Positions 1 through 7,598 of a stretch of 64,000 bases of DNA are shown one piece after another. The notes beneath the pieces were generated by a model that did no database searches, was not told the DNA's origin, and worked only from the letters and a program-made list of their open reading frames with translations. Numbering within the stretch: position 1 is the stretch's first letter; each line of letters begins with the position of its first letter. The translations under genes and the position numbers were made by a program. Origin of the DNA: an uncultured Bacilli bacterium (GTDB lineage: Bacteria; Bacillota_I; Bacilli_A; RF39; UBA660); contig CAKOPG010000003.1 in assembly GCA_934098745.1 (NCBI GenBank), forward strand, positions 1-64,000, in the 5' to 3' direction.

Positions 1-443
1 GGAGATATTTAAATCAAAGATATACTATGCCAGATGATAAAGGAAAGGCTCTTCTTACGGATATTGGTACTGAAGAACTTGCCCATGTGGAAATGATATC
101 TACAATGGTATACCAATTAATGAAGGGGGCTTCAGTTGAGGAGTTAGAAAAAGCGGGGCTAGGTTCTCATTATGCAGAACATGGGTATGGTTTATATCCA
201 ACTGATGCGAATGGTATTCCTTTCACGGTAGCTTATTTTGCTACGACGGGTGATCCTTTAGCGGATTTATCTGAGGATATGGCAGCAGAGCAAAAAGCTA
301 GAGCAACTTATGAAAACTTAATTAATTTAACTACCGATAAAGATGTTATAGATGTCTTATTATATTTGAGGCAAAGAGAGATTATACATTTTACAAGATT
401 TAAGGAATTATATGATGAATATAAAAAGAAAGGTTATGAATAA
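1..443 (+). CDS. cotJC: CotJC-type manganese catalase, 5' truncated by the window
   Basis: The reading frame is open from base 3, so the N-terminus lies outside the window; the ATG at 27 is internal. About 147 residues are visible of a family usually near 190. Seen: a ferritin-like helical protein with a TEELAHVEM segment (Glu and His metal ligands), a later AEQKARATYE helix and REIIHFTRF carrying the last ligand His. Members are dimanganese catalase-fold proteins; CotJC sits in the spore coat of Bacillus and clostridia, where it is thought to act on peroxide. That role is inferred from family. It supports an endospore former. The gene converges on the next one, sharing a terminator hairpin. 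Confidence 0.88.
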   Translation, partial: RYLNQRYTMPDDKGKALLTDIGTEELAHVEMISTMVYQLMKGASVEELEKAGLGSHYAEHGYGLYPTDANGIPFTVAYFATTGDPLADLSEDMAAEQKARATYENLINLTTDKDVIDVLLYLRQREIIHFTRFKELYDEYKKKGYE

Positions 444-450
444 GGTTAAA

Positions 451-492
451 CAAGAAAAAAATTACTATTTTAGTAGTAATTTTTTATCTTGT
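451..492. terminator. Bidirectional terminator between cotJC and the coiled-coil gene
   Basis: Long inverted repeat: an ACAAG-A-rich arm with ATTACT pairs with AGTAAT and a T-rich arm ending CTTGT. A-run and T-run flank the hairpin on both strands, so it can stop both convergent genes. Confidence 0.75.
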
Positions 493-1590
493 ATGATTAC
501 GAGCTTCTAACTCTTCATCAATGTAATGAAAATTAGTTGTATCTAATTCATTTTCTTTACCAAGGAATTCAATAATATTGCCCATTTCATCAACTTTATA
601 TATTTCATCTAGTACTTTGACAACATCTATTTTTTTGTTTTCGTCAGCAGATTTATTTTCAGGTGTTATCTCAACGGGTGGTGTTTTAGGTTTATGGACA
701 TGTTCTTCTTGCCATTCCTTAGATGGCATCATGTATGGAGCAACTGTTTCAGAAATATTATGAAATAGATTTTTTACATTATTTTTCATTTTTGATATCC
801 AAGACTTGTCTACATTTCTCTCAATTAGACTTTTTTCTCTATTTACTAATATTCCTTGTTTTCCTTGTAAAGTTTTAATTTTGCCGATAGTTAATTTTTC
901 AACAAACCATAATTTAGCAGCAGTGAATTTATTTAAAATATTGCCACTTGACATCAAAGCTTCACGCATTTCTCCTATTTCATCCAATTTAGAGTCTGTT
1001 TCACTTTGTCTTCTTGTATTATCTCCGGCTAATTTGTTATTTTTCGTTATTTTTTCTGCTAATATACTAGTGTCTTCGAATTTTGACAGTTTTTGTTTTA
1101 AAATATCAGCTACCCTTTTATTTAGTATTTTTCTTTGACGTTCTTGTATAATTCCTTGTTTCTTTTTTAGAAGAGCTATTTTCTTATCTAATCTCTCTTT
1201 TCCAATATCAGAATATTTTTTTAATTTATCGCTACTTGCTTCTGATAATTTTTGTTTAGCACTTTCTAAAGATTTCATTTTTTCATCAATATCTGTCAAT
1301 CTATCTGAGTTTTTAATCCATGAATTCTCATATTTTGTGTCTTGTAAAAATTCTGTTTGATTAAAATCGGCTTCTTTATCTTGAATGGCATTAATAATGT
1401 TATCAATTAATTGTGCTACTTCTTTCATCTTATCAATAGTATTCGAAAAATCTGTTAATCTTTCTTCAGATAATTCTCCTTTAGAAAGAACTTCTTCTAA
1501 TGTTGAAATTTTTTCTTCAAGATCTTTTTTAGCAGCGGTAAATTGCTTTAACATATCTTCTTGTAATGTTTTACTAAATTCTTCATTCAT
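484..1590 (-). CDS. Coiled-coil protein of unknown function
   Basis: I do not recognise a family. The 368-residue product has no signal peptide or obvious membrane segment. Most of residues 1-290 is Lys/Glu/Leu-rich with heptad-like spacing, so a long coiled coil is likely. A Pro-rich linker (KPKTPPVEITPE) follows, then a short acidic C-terminal segment (about residues 320-368) that looks folded and may be the functional tag. The start has a GGGGG-type ribosome site just upstream. It lies 16 bases downstream of the DUF1292 gene and is probably cotranscribed with it from the promoter near 1880. A scaffold or cytoplasmic structural role is only a guess. Confidence 0.6.
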   Translation of the reverse strand: MNEEFSKTLQEDMLKQFTAAKKDLEEKISTLEEVLSKGELSEERLTDFSNTIDKMKEVAQLIDNIINAIQDKEADFNQTEFLQDTKYENSWIKNSDRLTDIDEKMKSLESAKQKLSEASSDKLKKYSDIGKERLDKKIALLKKKQGIIQERQRKILNKRVADILKQKLSKFEDTSILAEKITKNNKLAGDNTRRQSETDSKLDEIGEMREALMSSGNILNKFTAAKLWFVEKLTIGKIKTLQGKQGILVNREKSLIERNVDKSWISKMKNNVKNLFHNISETVAPYMMPSKEWQEEHVHKPKTPPVEITPENKSADENKKIDVVKVLDEIYKVDEMGNIIEFLGKENELDTTNFHYIDEELEARNHTR

Positions 1591-1606
1591 ATTTTTTCCC
1601 CCTTTA

Positions 1607-1840
1607 TTATGAAACTAATTCTTCAATCCTCTTTTTAACGTGATTCATTTCTTCTTCATCAGTTATTGTTTGCAAGTTAAAAGTTGTTTCTTCTTCAACC
1701 AAAATAGATGCATATACATCATCACCAATAGAATATAAAATATATTCTTTATCATTACCTTCTAGGCTAAATATATCAATTACATCAATAGTAATACTTT
1801 CCCCTGTTTCAGTCATTACATTTAATTTTGTATCCTCCAT
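1607..1840 (-). CDS. DUF1292 (YrzB-like) small protein
   Basis: A 77-residue acidic protein with the DUF1292 pattern: an N-terminal beta-rich stretch ending in a D-I-F-S-L-E-G segment, then KEYILYSI, and a C-terminal E-E-M-NHVKKRIEEL helix. The family is widespread in Firmicutes and has no firmly assigned biochemical function. An AAAGGAG ribosome site precedes the ATG. A consensus-perfect promoter sits directly upstream, overlapping the pnp terminator, so this gene starts a new transcription unit that includes the coiled-coil gene downstream. Confidence 0.75.
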   Translation of the reverse strand: MEDTKLNVMTETGESITIDVIDIFSLEGNDKEYILYSIGDDVYASILVEEETTFNLQTITDEEEMNHVKKRIEELVS

Positions 1841-1862
1841 ATTATTCTCCTTTGTTGTTACA

Positions 1863-1891
1863 ATTATAACATATTTCTTTTTTTATGTCAA
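1863..1891 (-). promoter_or_regulatory. Sigma-A promoter for the DUF1292 gene
   Basis: TTGACA (1886-1891) and TATAAT (1863-1868), both perfect consensus, with a 17-base spacer. The -35 box overlaps the U-run of the preceding pnp terminator. Confidence 0.85.
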
Positions 1892-1923
1892 AAAATATGC
1901 ATAAATGTTTGGTTTATGCATAT
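1889..1923 (-). terminator. Terminator after pnp
   Basis: Perfect 11-bp inverted repeat ATATGCATAAA / TTTATGCATAT with a 7-base loop, followed on the minus strand by six T residues. Confidence 0.85.
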
Positions 1924-1930
1924 TATGATT

Positions 1931-4126
1931 TTAATTATTGGTATTTTCTTGTGAAGTTTTTTCAGGTTCTTCATTCTTTTTAGGTCTATTTCTTAAAAGA
2001 ACTTCTTTGCGGGATAAGTTTAACTTGCCTTTTTTGTCATATCCAGTAGCAATAGCTAGAACTTCATCACCTACTTTGACAACATCACTTGTTTTATTTA
2101 CTCTATTTATATCTAATTGTGATATGTGAATTAATCCTTCAAGACCTGGCCATACTTCTACGAAAGCACCAAAATCTTGAATATCTACTACTTTACAGTT
2201 ATATATTTTGCCAATTTCAACTTCTCTAACAATATTTTCAATTCTTTCTCTAGTTTTGTCTATTACGGCTTGATCCATATGATAAATCATGACACGACCG
2301 TCATCTTCTAGGTCAACTTTAACGGCTTTATCATCGTTAACAGAGACAACATTACTACATTCTTGAATAATTTTTGTAATAGTTTCGCCACCTCTACCAA
2401 TGACATCTTTAATTTTGTCAGGATTTATCATAAAAGTACATGTCTTTGGAGCATAAACAGAAACTTCTTTACGAGGTTCACTTATTTGAGCTTCAATAAC
2501 ATCTAGAATTTGCATACGAGCTTTTTTAGCTTGTTCTAGAGCTTCTTTTAGAATTTGTTTATTAATACCGCTAATTTTGATATCCATTTGTAAAGCTGTA
2601 ATACCTTGACGAGAACCGGCTACTTTAAAATCCATATCTCCTAGATGATCTTCAAGGCCTTGAATATCGGTTAGAACCGTATAATCATTGCCACTGGTAA
2701 TAAGTCCCATGGCGATACCAGCGACAGGAGTTTTGATTGGAACACCAGCTGCCATTAGAGCCATACAGCCAGCACAAATAGTAGCTTGACTTGATGAACC
2801 ATTAGATTCAAGTATTTCTGAAACTACTCTTATTGTATATGGGAACTCTTCTTCAGAAGGAATTACATATGATAAGGCTCTTTCACCTAGGGCACCATGA
2901 CCAATTTCTCTTCTGCCAGGTGAACCATAACGACCAGTTTCACCAACGGAAAAGGCTGGAAAATTGTAGTGAAGCATGAATCTTTTTTCATCTTCAATAC
3001 CAAGACCATCTAAAATTTGATGTTCTCCAAGAGCACCTAAAGTAACGGTGGCTAAACTTTGAGTTTGTCCTCTAGTAAACAAGGCACTACCATGAGTTCT
3101 TGGAAGTAAATCTATAGCGGTAGATAATGGTCTTATTTCATCCATTCTACGGCCATCAGCTCTTGTTTTTTCTAAAACAGTAATATTTCTAAATATTTCA
3201 TATTCAATATCACTAAATACAAGTAATACTTTGGTAATTAATTCTTTATAAGCGTCAGGTTTCATAGTATCTTCATATAATAATCTATATTTTTCACACA
3301 AATCTTCTTTTACTTTATCCAAAGCTTCATATTTAGCTATTTTATCCATAATTCTTAATGAACTATCAATTCTTTCACGACAGAATTCATCAACTTCATT
3401 TCTTAATTCTGAAGATATAGTTAATTTTTCATATTCCATTTTTGGAACACCTATTTCTTTGATTATTTCTTCTTCAAAGGCAATAAGTTCTTTTACAGCT
3501 TCATGACCAAACATTAAGGCTTCTAACATATCTTCTTCGGATACTTCTTTAGCACCAGCTTCAACCATGTTAATAGCTTCTTTAGTACCAGCGACGGTTA
3601 AGTCAATATCTGATAATTCGGTTTGTTCAACGGTTGGATTAATAATAAATTCCCCATTAATACGTCCTACTTTAACAGCTGCTACTGGACCGTTAAAAGG
3701 TATCTTGCTAATTGATACGCATAATGAAGAGCCAAATAAAGCAGTTAATTCTGGTGAATTATCTTTATCAACTGATAAAACGGTATTGACTACTTGTACT
3801 TCATTTCTGAAATCTTCTGGAAATAAAGGACGAAGTGGTCTATCAATCATACGAGCGGCTAATGTAGCGGCATCAGTGGGTCTTCCTTCTCTTTTAATAA
3901 ATCCTCCAGGAATTTTACCAACAGAATATAGTTTTTCGTTATATAGAACCATTAAAGGAAAGAAATCTGATAGTAAGTTGGCATTACTTGAAACAACAGA
4001 TGTCGATAGTATAACTGTATCTCCATATCTTACTAGTACTGCTCCATGTGCTTGTTTGGCAACCTCTCCGTGTTCAACTACTAATTCTCTTCCCCTAAAA
4101 TTTAGTTTAAATACTTTTTTTTCCAT
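1931..4126 (-). CDS. pnp: Polyribonucleotide nucleotidyltransferase (PNPase)
   Basis: PNPase degrades RNA phosphorolytically from the 3' end. The 731-residue length and domain order are normal: RNase PH domain 1 (about 10-220), helical linker, RNase PH domain 2 (about 310-540), a KH domain with the GxxG loop in IGRGGETI (about 575), and a C-terminal S1 RNA-binding domain (about 630-700, KVVDIQDFGAFVEV). The catalytic-core segments RPLRPLFP and GRREIGHGALGERAL are present. The C-terminal tail is Glu/Lys/Asn-rich. It follows rpsO, as in many bacteria, with a strong hairpin between them that could be a processing or attenuation site. Confidence 0.97.
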   Translation of the reverse strand: MEKKVFKLNFRGRELVVEHGEVAKQAHGAVLVRYGDTVILSTSVVSSNANLLSDFFPLMVLYNEKLYSVGKIPGGFIKREGRPTDAATLAARMIDRPLRPLFPEDFRNEVQVVNTVLSVDKDNSPELTALFGSSLCVSISKIPFNGPVAAVKVGRINGEFIINPTVEQTELSDIDLTVAGTKEAINMVEAGAKEVSEEDMLEALMFGHEAVKELIAFEEEIIKEIGVPKMEYEKLTISSELRNEVDEFCRERIDSSLRIMDKIAKYEALDKVKEDLCEKYRLLYEDTMKPDAYKELITKVLLVFSDIEYEIFRNITVLEKTRADGRRMDEIRPLSTAIDLLPRTHGSALFTRGQTQSLATVTLGALGEHQILDGLGIEDEKRFMLHYNFPAFSVGETGRYGSPGRREIGHGALGERALSYVIPSEEEFPYTIRVVSEILESNGSSSQATICAGCMALMAAGVPIKTPVAGIAMGLITSGNDYTVLTDIQGLEDHLGDMDFKVAGSRQGITALQMDIKISGINKQILKEALEQAKKARMQILDVIEAQISEPRKEVSVYAPKTCTFMINPDKIKDVIGRGGETITKIIQECSNVVSVNDDKAVKVDLEDDGRVMIYHMDQAVIDKTRERIENIVREVEIGKIYNCKVVDIQDFGAFVEVWPGLEGLIHISQLDINRVNKTSDVVKVGDEVLAIATGYDKKGKLNLSRKEVLLRNRPKKNEEPEKTSQENTNN

Positions 4127-4147
4127 TTTTACCTCATTTCATAATAA

Positions 4148-4169
4148 AGGCACTCAAAAAAGAGTGCCT
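4148..4169 (-). terminator. Intergenic hairpin between rpsO and pnp
   Basis: Perfect 8-bp stem AGGCACTC / GAGTGCCT with a six-T loop on the minus strand, followed by TTATT. It may be a partial terminator or an RNA-processing site like those known in rpsO-pnp regions of other bacteria; the sequence alone does not decide. Confidence 0.65.
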
Positions 4170-4184
4170 ACTTTTTAAATATAA

Positions 4185-4454
4185 TTATTTTCTAAGTCCT
4201 AGACTTTTAACAACTTCACGATATCTCTTAACGTCAGTTTTTAATAAGTAGTTAAGAAGACTTCTTCTTTTACCTACTTTCATTAAAAGTCCACGTTTAG
4301 AATGTTTATCTTGTTTGTTGTTTTGTAAATGCTCAGTTAAAGCTTTGATTTCTTCAGTTAAAATTGCGATTTGAACTTCTGGAGAACCAGTATCTTTTTC
4401 ATCACGAGCATATTTCTTAATAATGTTTGTTTTTACTTCTTTAGTTAAAGCCAT
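4185..4454 (-). CDS. rpsO: 30S ribosomal protein S15
   Basis: The 89-residue product has the S15 four-helix sequence, including TGSPEVQIAILTEEI and the C-terminal GLLMKVGKRRSLLNYL segment that contacts 16S rRNA. I chose the ATG at 4454 (MALTKEV) because AAAGGAGG lies at proper spacing; an upstream in-frame ATG at 4481 would add nine atypical residues and use up the leader. The 5' UTR folds into a structure placed like the known S15 autoregulatory leaders. Confidence 0.97.
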   Translation of the reverse strand: MALTKEVKTNIIKKYARDEKDTGSPEVQIAILTEEIKALTEHLQNNKQDKHSKRGLLMKVGKRRSLLNYLLKTDVKRYREVVKSLGLRK

Positions 4455-4480
4455 TGTATTTCCTCCTTTACTTTTTTTCA

Positions 4481-4527
4481 CCTATTTCATAGTAGTCCGT
4501 AAGGAGTACGAGACCCCAAGAAATAGG
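4481..4527 (-). ncRNA. Candidate S15 autoregulatory leader RNA
   Basis: On the minus strand an 8-bp closing helix CCTATTTC / GAAATAGG encloses a G-rich strand (TTGGGGTCTCG) and an inner hairpin (GTAcTCC-TTAC-GGAcTAC). The closed end lies about 25 bases before the rpsO start. A junction of this kind upstream of rpsO matches the general plan of Gram-positive S15 leaders; the specific class is inferred. Confidence 0.6.
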
Positions 4528-4536
4528 AACAATTTA

Positions 4537-4565
4537 ATAATACACTATATTTTAAATTTATGCAA
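4537..4565 (-). promoter_or_regulatory. Sigma-A promoter for rpsO
   Basis: TTGCAT (4560-4565), 17-base spacer, TATTAT (4537-4542). The predicted start falls just before the S15 leader structure. Confidence 0.75.
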
Positions 4566-4590
4566 GTACTTTCTCAATATTTGCTATTAT

Positions 4591-6240
4591 TTACATAATA
4601 GCCTTATTAATTCTTTTAATAATTCTTTCTTGACCTAACAATTTCATTATTTCATATAAATCTGGTGTCATAGATGAGGTAGTTAGGGCTACTCTAATAA
4701 CGGTAGATATGTCGGCAACGCTTCCTTTATAGTTACCGGGATTTTCTTTATATTCTTTCATATTAGAACAATATCCTAATTCTTCAGTTAATAATTTAAT
4801 ATTATTAAACCAGGTATCTTTATCGTCTTCTTCATGATAATATTTTTCAAGATATGTTTTTAGAATATTTTTTATTTCTTCTTTAGATTGGATTTTTTGA
4901 TAATCATAACTAACATTATCAAATAATTCATCATACATATACCAGATATGTTTTTTAATACTTGACCATGATTCATAATCTTTACGTGGTTTCTTTTGAT
5001 ATCTTTCAATACTAAAGATATTAATGGTGTATTCTTTATATTTTTCTAATAAGTTATGTAATTCTATATCATAAGTATTTGACCAATTAAGAACATTTTG
5101 ATAAACTTCTTCAGCTTTTAAATAACTAATATAATTTCTTGATATATTAATTAATTTTTCAAGATCAAATAAGGCTCCACTAGATGATATTTTACGAAAA
5201 TCGAATTTAAAGTCATCTAAGGTTTTATCTTTATTTTGATCATACCAAGCTTCAAAGTTAGTATTAGCTATAGTCATTAAATATAAATGAACTGCTTCGA
5301 CAGGTATTCCTAGTTCAGCGTAATAACTCATAGCAGCTTCGGGATCTTTTCTTTTAGATAGTTTTCTTCTTGTATCTCCTTCTTGTTTCATAATTGGTGA
5401 TAAGTGAGCATATTTTGGAGGGTTAAAACCAAATACTTGAAATAATTGAAGATGTATTGGTAAGGATGAGACCCATTCATCTCCTCTTGTAATATGAGTT
5501 GTACGCATTAGATGATCATCTACTAAATGAGCAAAATGATATGTTGGAAGACCATCTGATTTCATAATAACAATATCTAAATCATTTTCGGGAAATTCAA
5601 TTTTTCCTTTAACTAGGTCATTTACTACTACTTTCTTTTCAAAATCACCAGGAGATTTTAATCTAATAATATACTTTTCACCATTTTTAATGCGTTTATA
5701 GGCTTCTTCTAATTTAATATTACGACAAACTGCATATCTACCATAATAACCAATTCTTGATTTTGTAGCCTCTTGCATCTGTCTGGTTTCTTCAATTTGT
5801 TCTTCGGTACAGAAACAAGGATAAGCTAAACCTTTTTCTAATAAATGTTTGATAAAGGCATGATAAATTTCTTTTCTTTCACTTTGAATATATGGGCCGT
5901 AGTTTCCAATAGATTCTTCTTTTGATAAGGCCCCTTCATCGATTTTTATTTTAAAGTTATTTAAGTCATTTACGATGCCTTCAATACCATTAGGAACTTC
6001 TCTTTTTTGGTCGGTATCTTCAATTCTTAAATAAAATACTCCACCTGTATCTTTTGCAGCTTTACTTGAAATAAAAGATGCTAATAAACTACCCATGTGA
6101 ACAAAACCAGTTGGGCTTGGAGCAAAACGTGTAACCATTGCTCCTTCTTTTAAGTTTCTTTCGGGATATATTTTTTCATAATCTTCAATTGTCTTAGTAA
6201 TATTAGGAAATATTAAATCAGCTAGATCTTTATTTGTCAA
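4591..6240 (-). CDS. gltX: Glutamate-tRNA ligase
   Basis: Class I aminoacyl-tRNA synthetase charging tRNA-Glu. Seen: the HIGH-like motif in FAPSPTGFVHMG (about residue 40-50) and the KMSKS-like motif KLSKRKD (about residue 300). At about 549 residues it is longer than the usual 480-residue form; it carries the N-terminal LADLIFPNITKTIEDY extension found in the long GltX type of many clostridia and relatives. Start is uncertain: GTG at 6249 lies directly against the GGAGA ribosome site, while TTG at 6240 has better spacing, so I use 6240. Since gut Firmicutes may use one GltX for both tRNA-Glu and tRNA-Gln, discrimination cannot be judged here. Confidence 0.93.
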   Translation of the reverse strand: MTNKDLADLIFPNITKTIEDYEKIYPERNLKEGAMVTRFAPSPTGFVHMGSLLASFISSKAAKDTGGVFYLRIEDTDQKREVPNGIEGIVNDLNNFKIKIDEGALSKEESIGNYGPYIQSERKEIYHAFIKHLLEKGLAYPCFCTEEQIEETRQMQEATKSRIGYYGRYAVCRNIKLEEAYKRIKNGEKYIIRLKSPGDFEKKVVVNDLVKGKIEFPENDLDIVIMKSDGLPTYHFAHLVDDHLMRTTHITRGDEWVSSLPIHLQLFQVFGFNPPKYAHLSPIMKQEGDTRRKLSKRKDPEAAMSYYAELGIPVEAVHLYLMTIANTNFEAWYDQNKDKTLDDFKFDFRKISSSGALFDLEKLINISRNYISYLKAEEVYQNVLNWSNTYDIELHNLLEKYKEYTINIFSIERYQKKPRKDYESWSSIKKHIWYMYDELFDNVSYDYQKIQSKEEIKNILKTYLEKYYHEEDDKDTWFNNIKLLTEELGYCSNMKEYKENPGNYKGSVADISTVIRVALTTSSMTPDLYEIMKLLGQERIIKRINKAIM

Positions 6241-6267
6241 ATTAATCACTCTCCGTTCATATCAATT

Positions 6268-6276
6268 ATTATAACA
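6268..6276 (-). promoter_or_regulatory. Extended -10 promoter for gltX
   Basis: TGTTATAAT on the minus strand gives a TG-extended perfect -10 about 25 bases before the coding start; no good -35 at 17 bases. Confidence 0.45.
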
Positions 6277-6379
6277 CAGAATATTATATTTTAGATAAAA
6301 TTTATGTTTTTTTAGTTAGTTAAACTATTATATACAATATTAAACAAATTCTATATAATATAGTGAAAGGAGGAATATT

Positions 6380-6535
6380 ATGTACGGTTATGGTTACCCA
6401 AGTTATGGTTATGGTGGATATGGATATGGTTATGGCTGGGTTTGGGCTATTTTAATAGTATTAGTAATTCTTTTCTTATTATGGGGTACTTCTTCTTGTG
6501 GCAATAGGCCAAGAAATAATTGTTGCAATAATTAA
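6380..6535 (+). CDS. YjcZ-like small Gly/Tyr-rich membrane protein
   Basis: A 51-codon gene with a strong AAAGGAGG ribosome site. The N-terminal 20 residues are Gly/Tyr repeats (YGYGYPSYGYGGYGYG), followed by one hydrophobic helix (WVWAILIVLVILFLLW) and a Cys/Asn-rich tail. This matches the architecture of the YjcZ family of sporulation-associated tiny membrane proteins. Function is not established. Two relatives lie at 24 kb. A TATAAT box (spacer 17 from a weak TATACA) lies very close upstream. Confidence 0.7.
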   Translation: MYGYGYPSYGYGGYGYGYGWVWAILIVLVILFLLWGTSSCGNRPRNNCCNN

Positions 6536-6561
6536 AAGAATTTTTGAGATAAAGATACTTT

Positions 6562-6589
6562 AAAAGAAACTAGAAATAGTTTCTTTTTG
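6562..6589 (+). terminator. Terminator after the YjcZ-like gene
   Basis: Perfect 11-bp stem AAAAGAAACTA / TAGTTTCTTTT with a GAAA tetraloop, stem ending in a T-run. Confidence 0.85.
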
Positions 6590-6611
6590 CTGATATTTTT
6601 AGTTAGGGTAA

Positions 6612-6637
6612 AATAAAAGCCCTTATAAAATAAGGGA
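6612..6637 (-). terminator. Terminator after tRNA-Gln
   Basis: On the minus strand CCCTTAT-TTT-ATAAGGG followed by CTTTTATTTT, immediately downstream of the tRNA. Confidence 0.75.
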
Positions 6638-6648
6638 ATATTTCTAAA

Positions 6649-6722
6649 TGGTTGCCCCAGCTAGATTCGAACTAGCGTTCACGGAGTCAGAGTCCGTTGC
6701 CTTACCGCTTGGCCATGGGGCA
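6649..6722 (-). tRNA. tRNA-Gln (anticodon CTG)
   Basis: Full cloverleaf on the minus strand: acceptor TGCCCCA / TGGGGCA, D-arm GCC/GGC, anticodon stem ACGGA/TCCGT with loop CTCTGAC (anticodon CTG, codon CAG), T-arm GCTAG-TTCGAAT-CTAGC, discriminator A and an encoded CCA. The overall sequence resembles Firmicute tRNA-Gln. Confidence 0.95.
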
Positions 6723-6774
6723 TTGACTATTAGATTATAGCATATTTATTAAGAAAAAAAAAGACCTAAGTCTT

Positions 6775-7569
6775 TTAAAAACAAAAGAATTTTATCAAGA
6801 TGATAAGAGCAAAAATAACTCTGTAAATGGCAAAAATTGAAAAATCATGTTTTTTAATATAATTAAGTAAGAATTTTATAGAAAATATTCCTACGATAAA
6901 GGCTGTTAGCATACCAATAAATGTTTCTATATTTAAAGAGAGAGCTCCTAATTTTAGGATTGAAGCTCCCATAATTATGGGAACTGATAAAAGAAAAGTG
7001 AACTTTGTAGCAGCTTCTTTAGAGAGACCCATTAGTCTTGAGGTAAGGATTGTTGTACCACTTCTTGAAAATCCCGGTATTATAGCAAGAGATTGAGACA
7101 AACCAATTATAAAGGCTTGGGGTAAGGTAATATGTTTAAAGTCTGTTTCAATTTTATAATGTTGGTCAGCCCACCTATCTCCTAAATATATTAAAAGTCC
7201 CATAATAGCAAGTGAGGTAGCAATTAACCAGATTTTTTGTCTAAATACATTTTCTACGATATCGTCTAAGAGAAAGCCTAGTAAGGCTCCAGGAATAGTA
7301 GCAATAACTAGATACCAAAACATTTTATTTTCAAAGGAGTCTTTTTTCTTGGTTATTTTGTTTATAGCACCTTTAAAGAGAACTAGCCAATCTTTGAAAA
7401 AGACTACTAATACAGCTAAGAGAGTGCCAAAATGAAGGGCAACATCAAAAGCCATAGATGATTCTTTCCATCCGAATAAATACGGAACTAAGATTAAATG
7501 AGCGGATGAAGATATTGGTAAAAATTCGCCAATTCCTTGAATTATTCCTAAGATAATTGTTTTTAACAC
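6775..7569 (-). CDS. uppP: Undecaprenyl-diphosphatase (UppP/BacA)
   Basis: Integral membrane phosphatase that regenerates undecaprenyl phosphate, the carrier lipid for peptidoglycan and wall polymers; overproduction gives bacitracin resistance in other species. The 264-residue length is typical. Seen: the N-terminal signature QGIGEFLPISSSAHL (residues about 9-23) with the catalytic Glu, and a second GFSRSGTTI motif (about residue 167) with the conserved Arg and Ser. Eight or so hydrophobic helices. It supports a cell with a peptidoglycan wall. It lies 29 bases downstream of the GH31-like gene and may be cotranscribed with it. Confidence 0.96.
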   Translation of the reverse strand: MLKTIILGIIQGIGEFLPISSSAHLILVPYLFGWKESSMAFDVALHFGTLLAVLVVFFKDWLVLFKGAINKITKKKDSFENKMFWYLVIATIPGALLGFLLDDIVENVFRQKIWLIATSLAIMGLLIYLGDRWADQHYKIETDFKHITLPQAFIIGLSQSLAIIPGFSRSGTTILTSRLMGLSKEAATKFTFLLSVPIIMGASILKLGALSLNIETFIGMLTAFIVGIFSIKFLLNYIKKHDFSIFAIYRVIFALIILIKFFCF

Positions 7570-7598
7570 TTATATATCTCCTTTCAATTAATTATATA

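Noticed and set aside
3567..4178. A 203-codon plus-strand frame opposite pnp
   Set aside because: It is the antisense shadow of a strongly conserved PNPase sequence and has no ribosome site.
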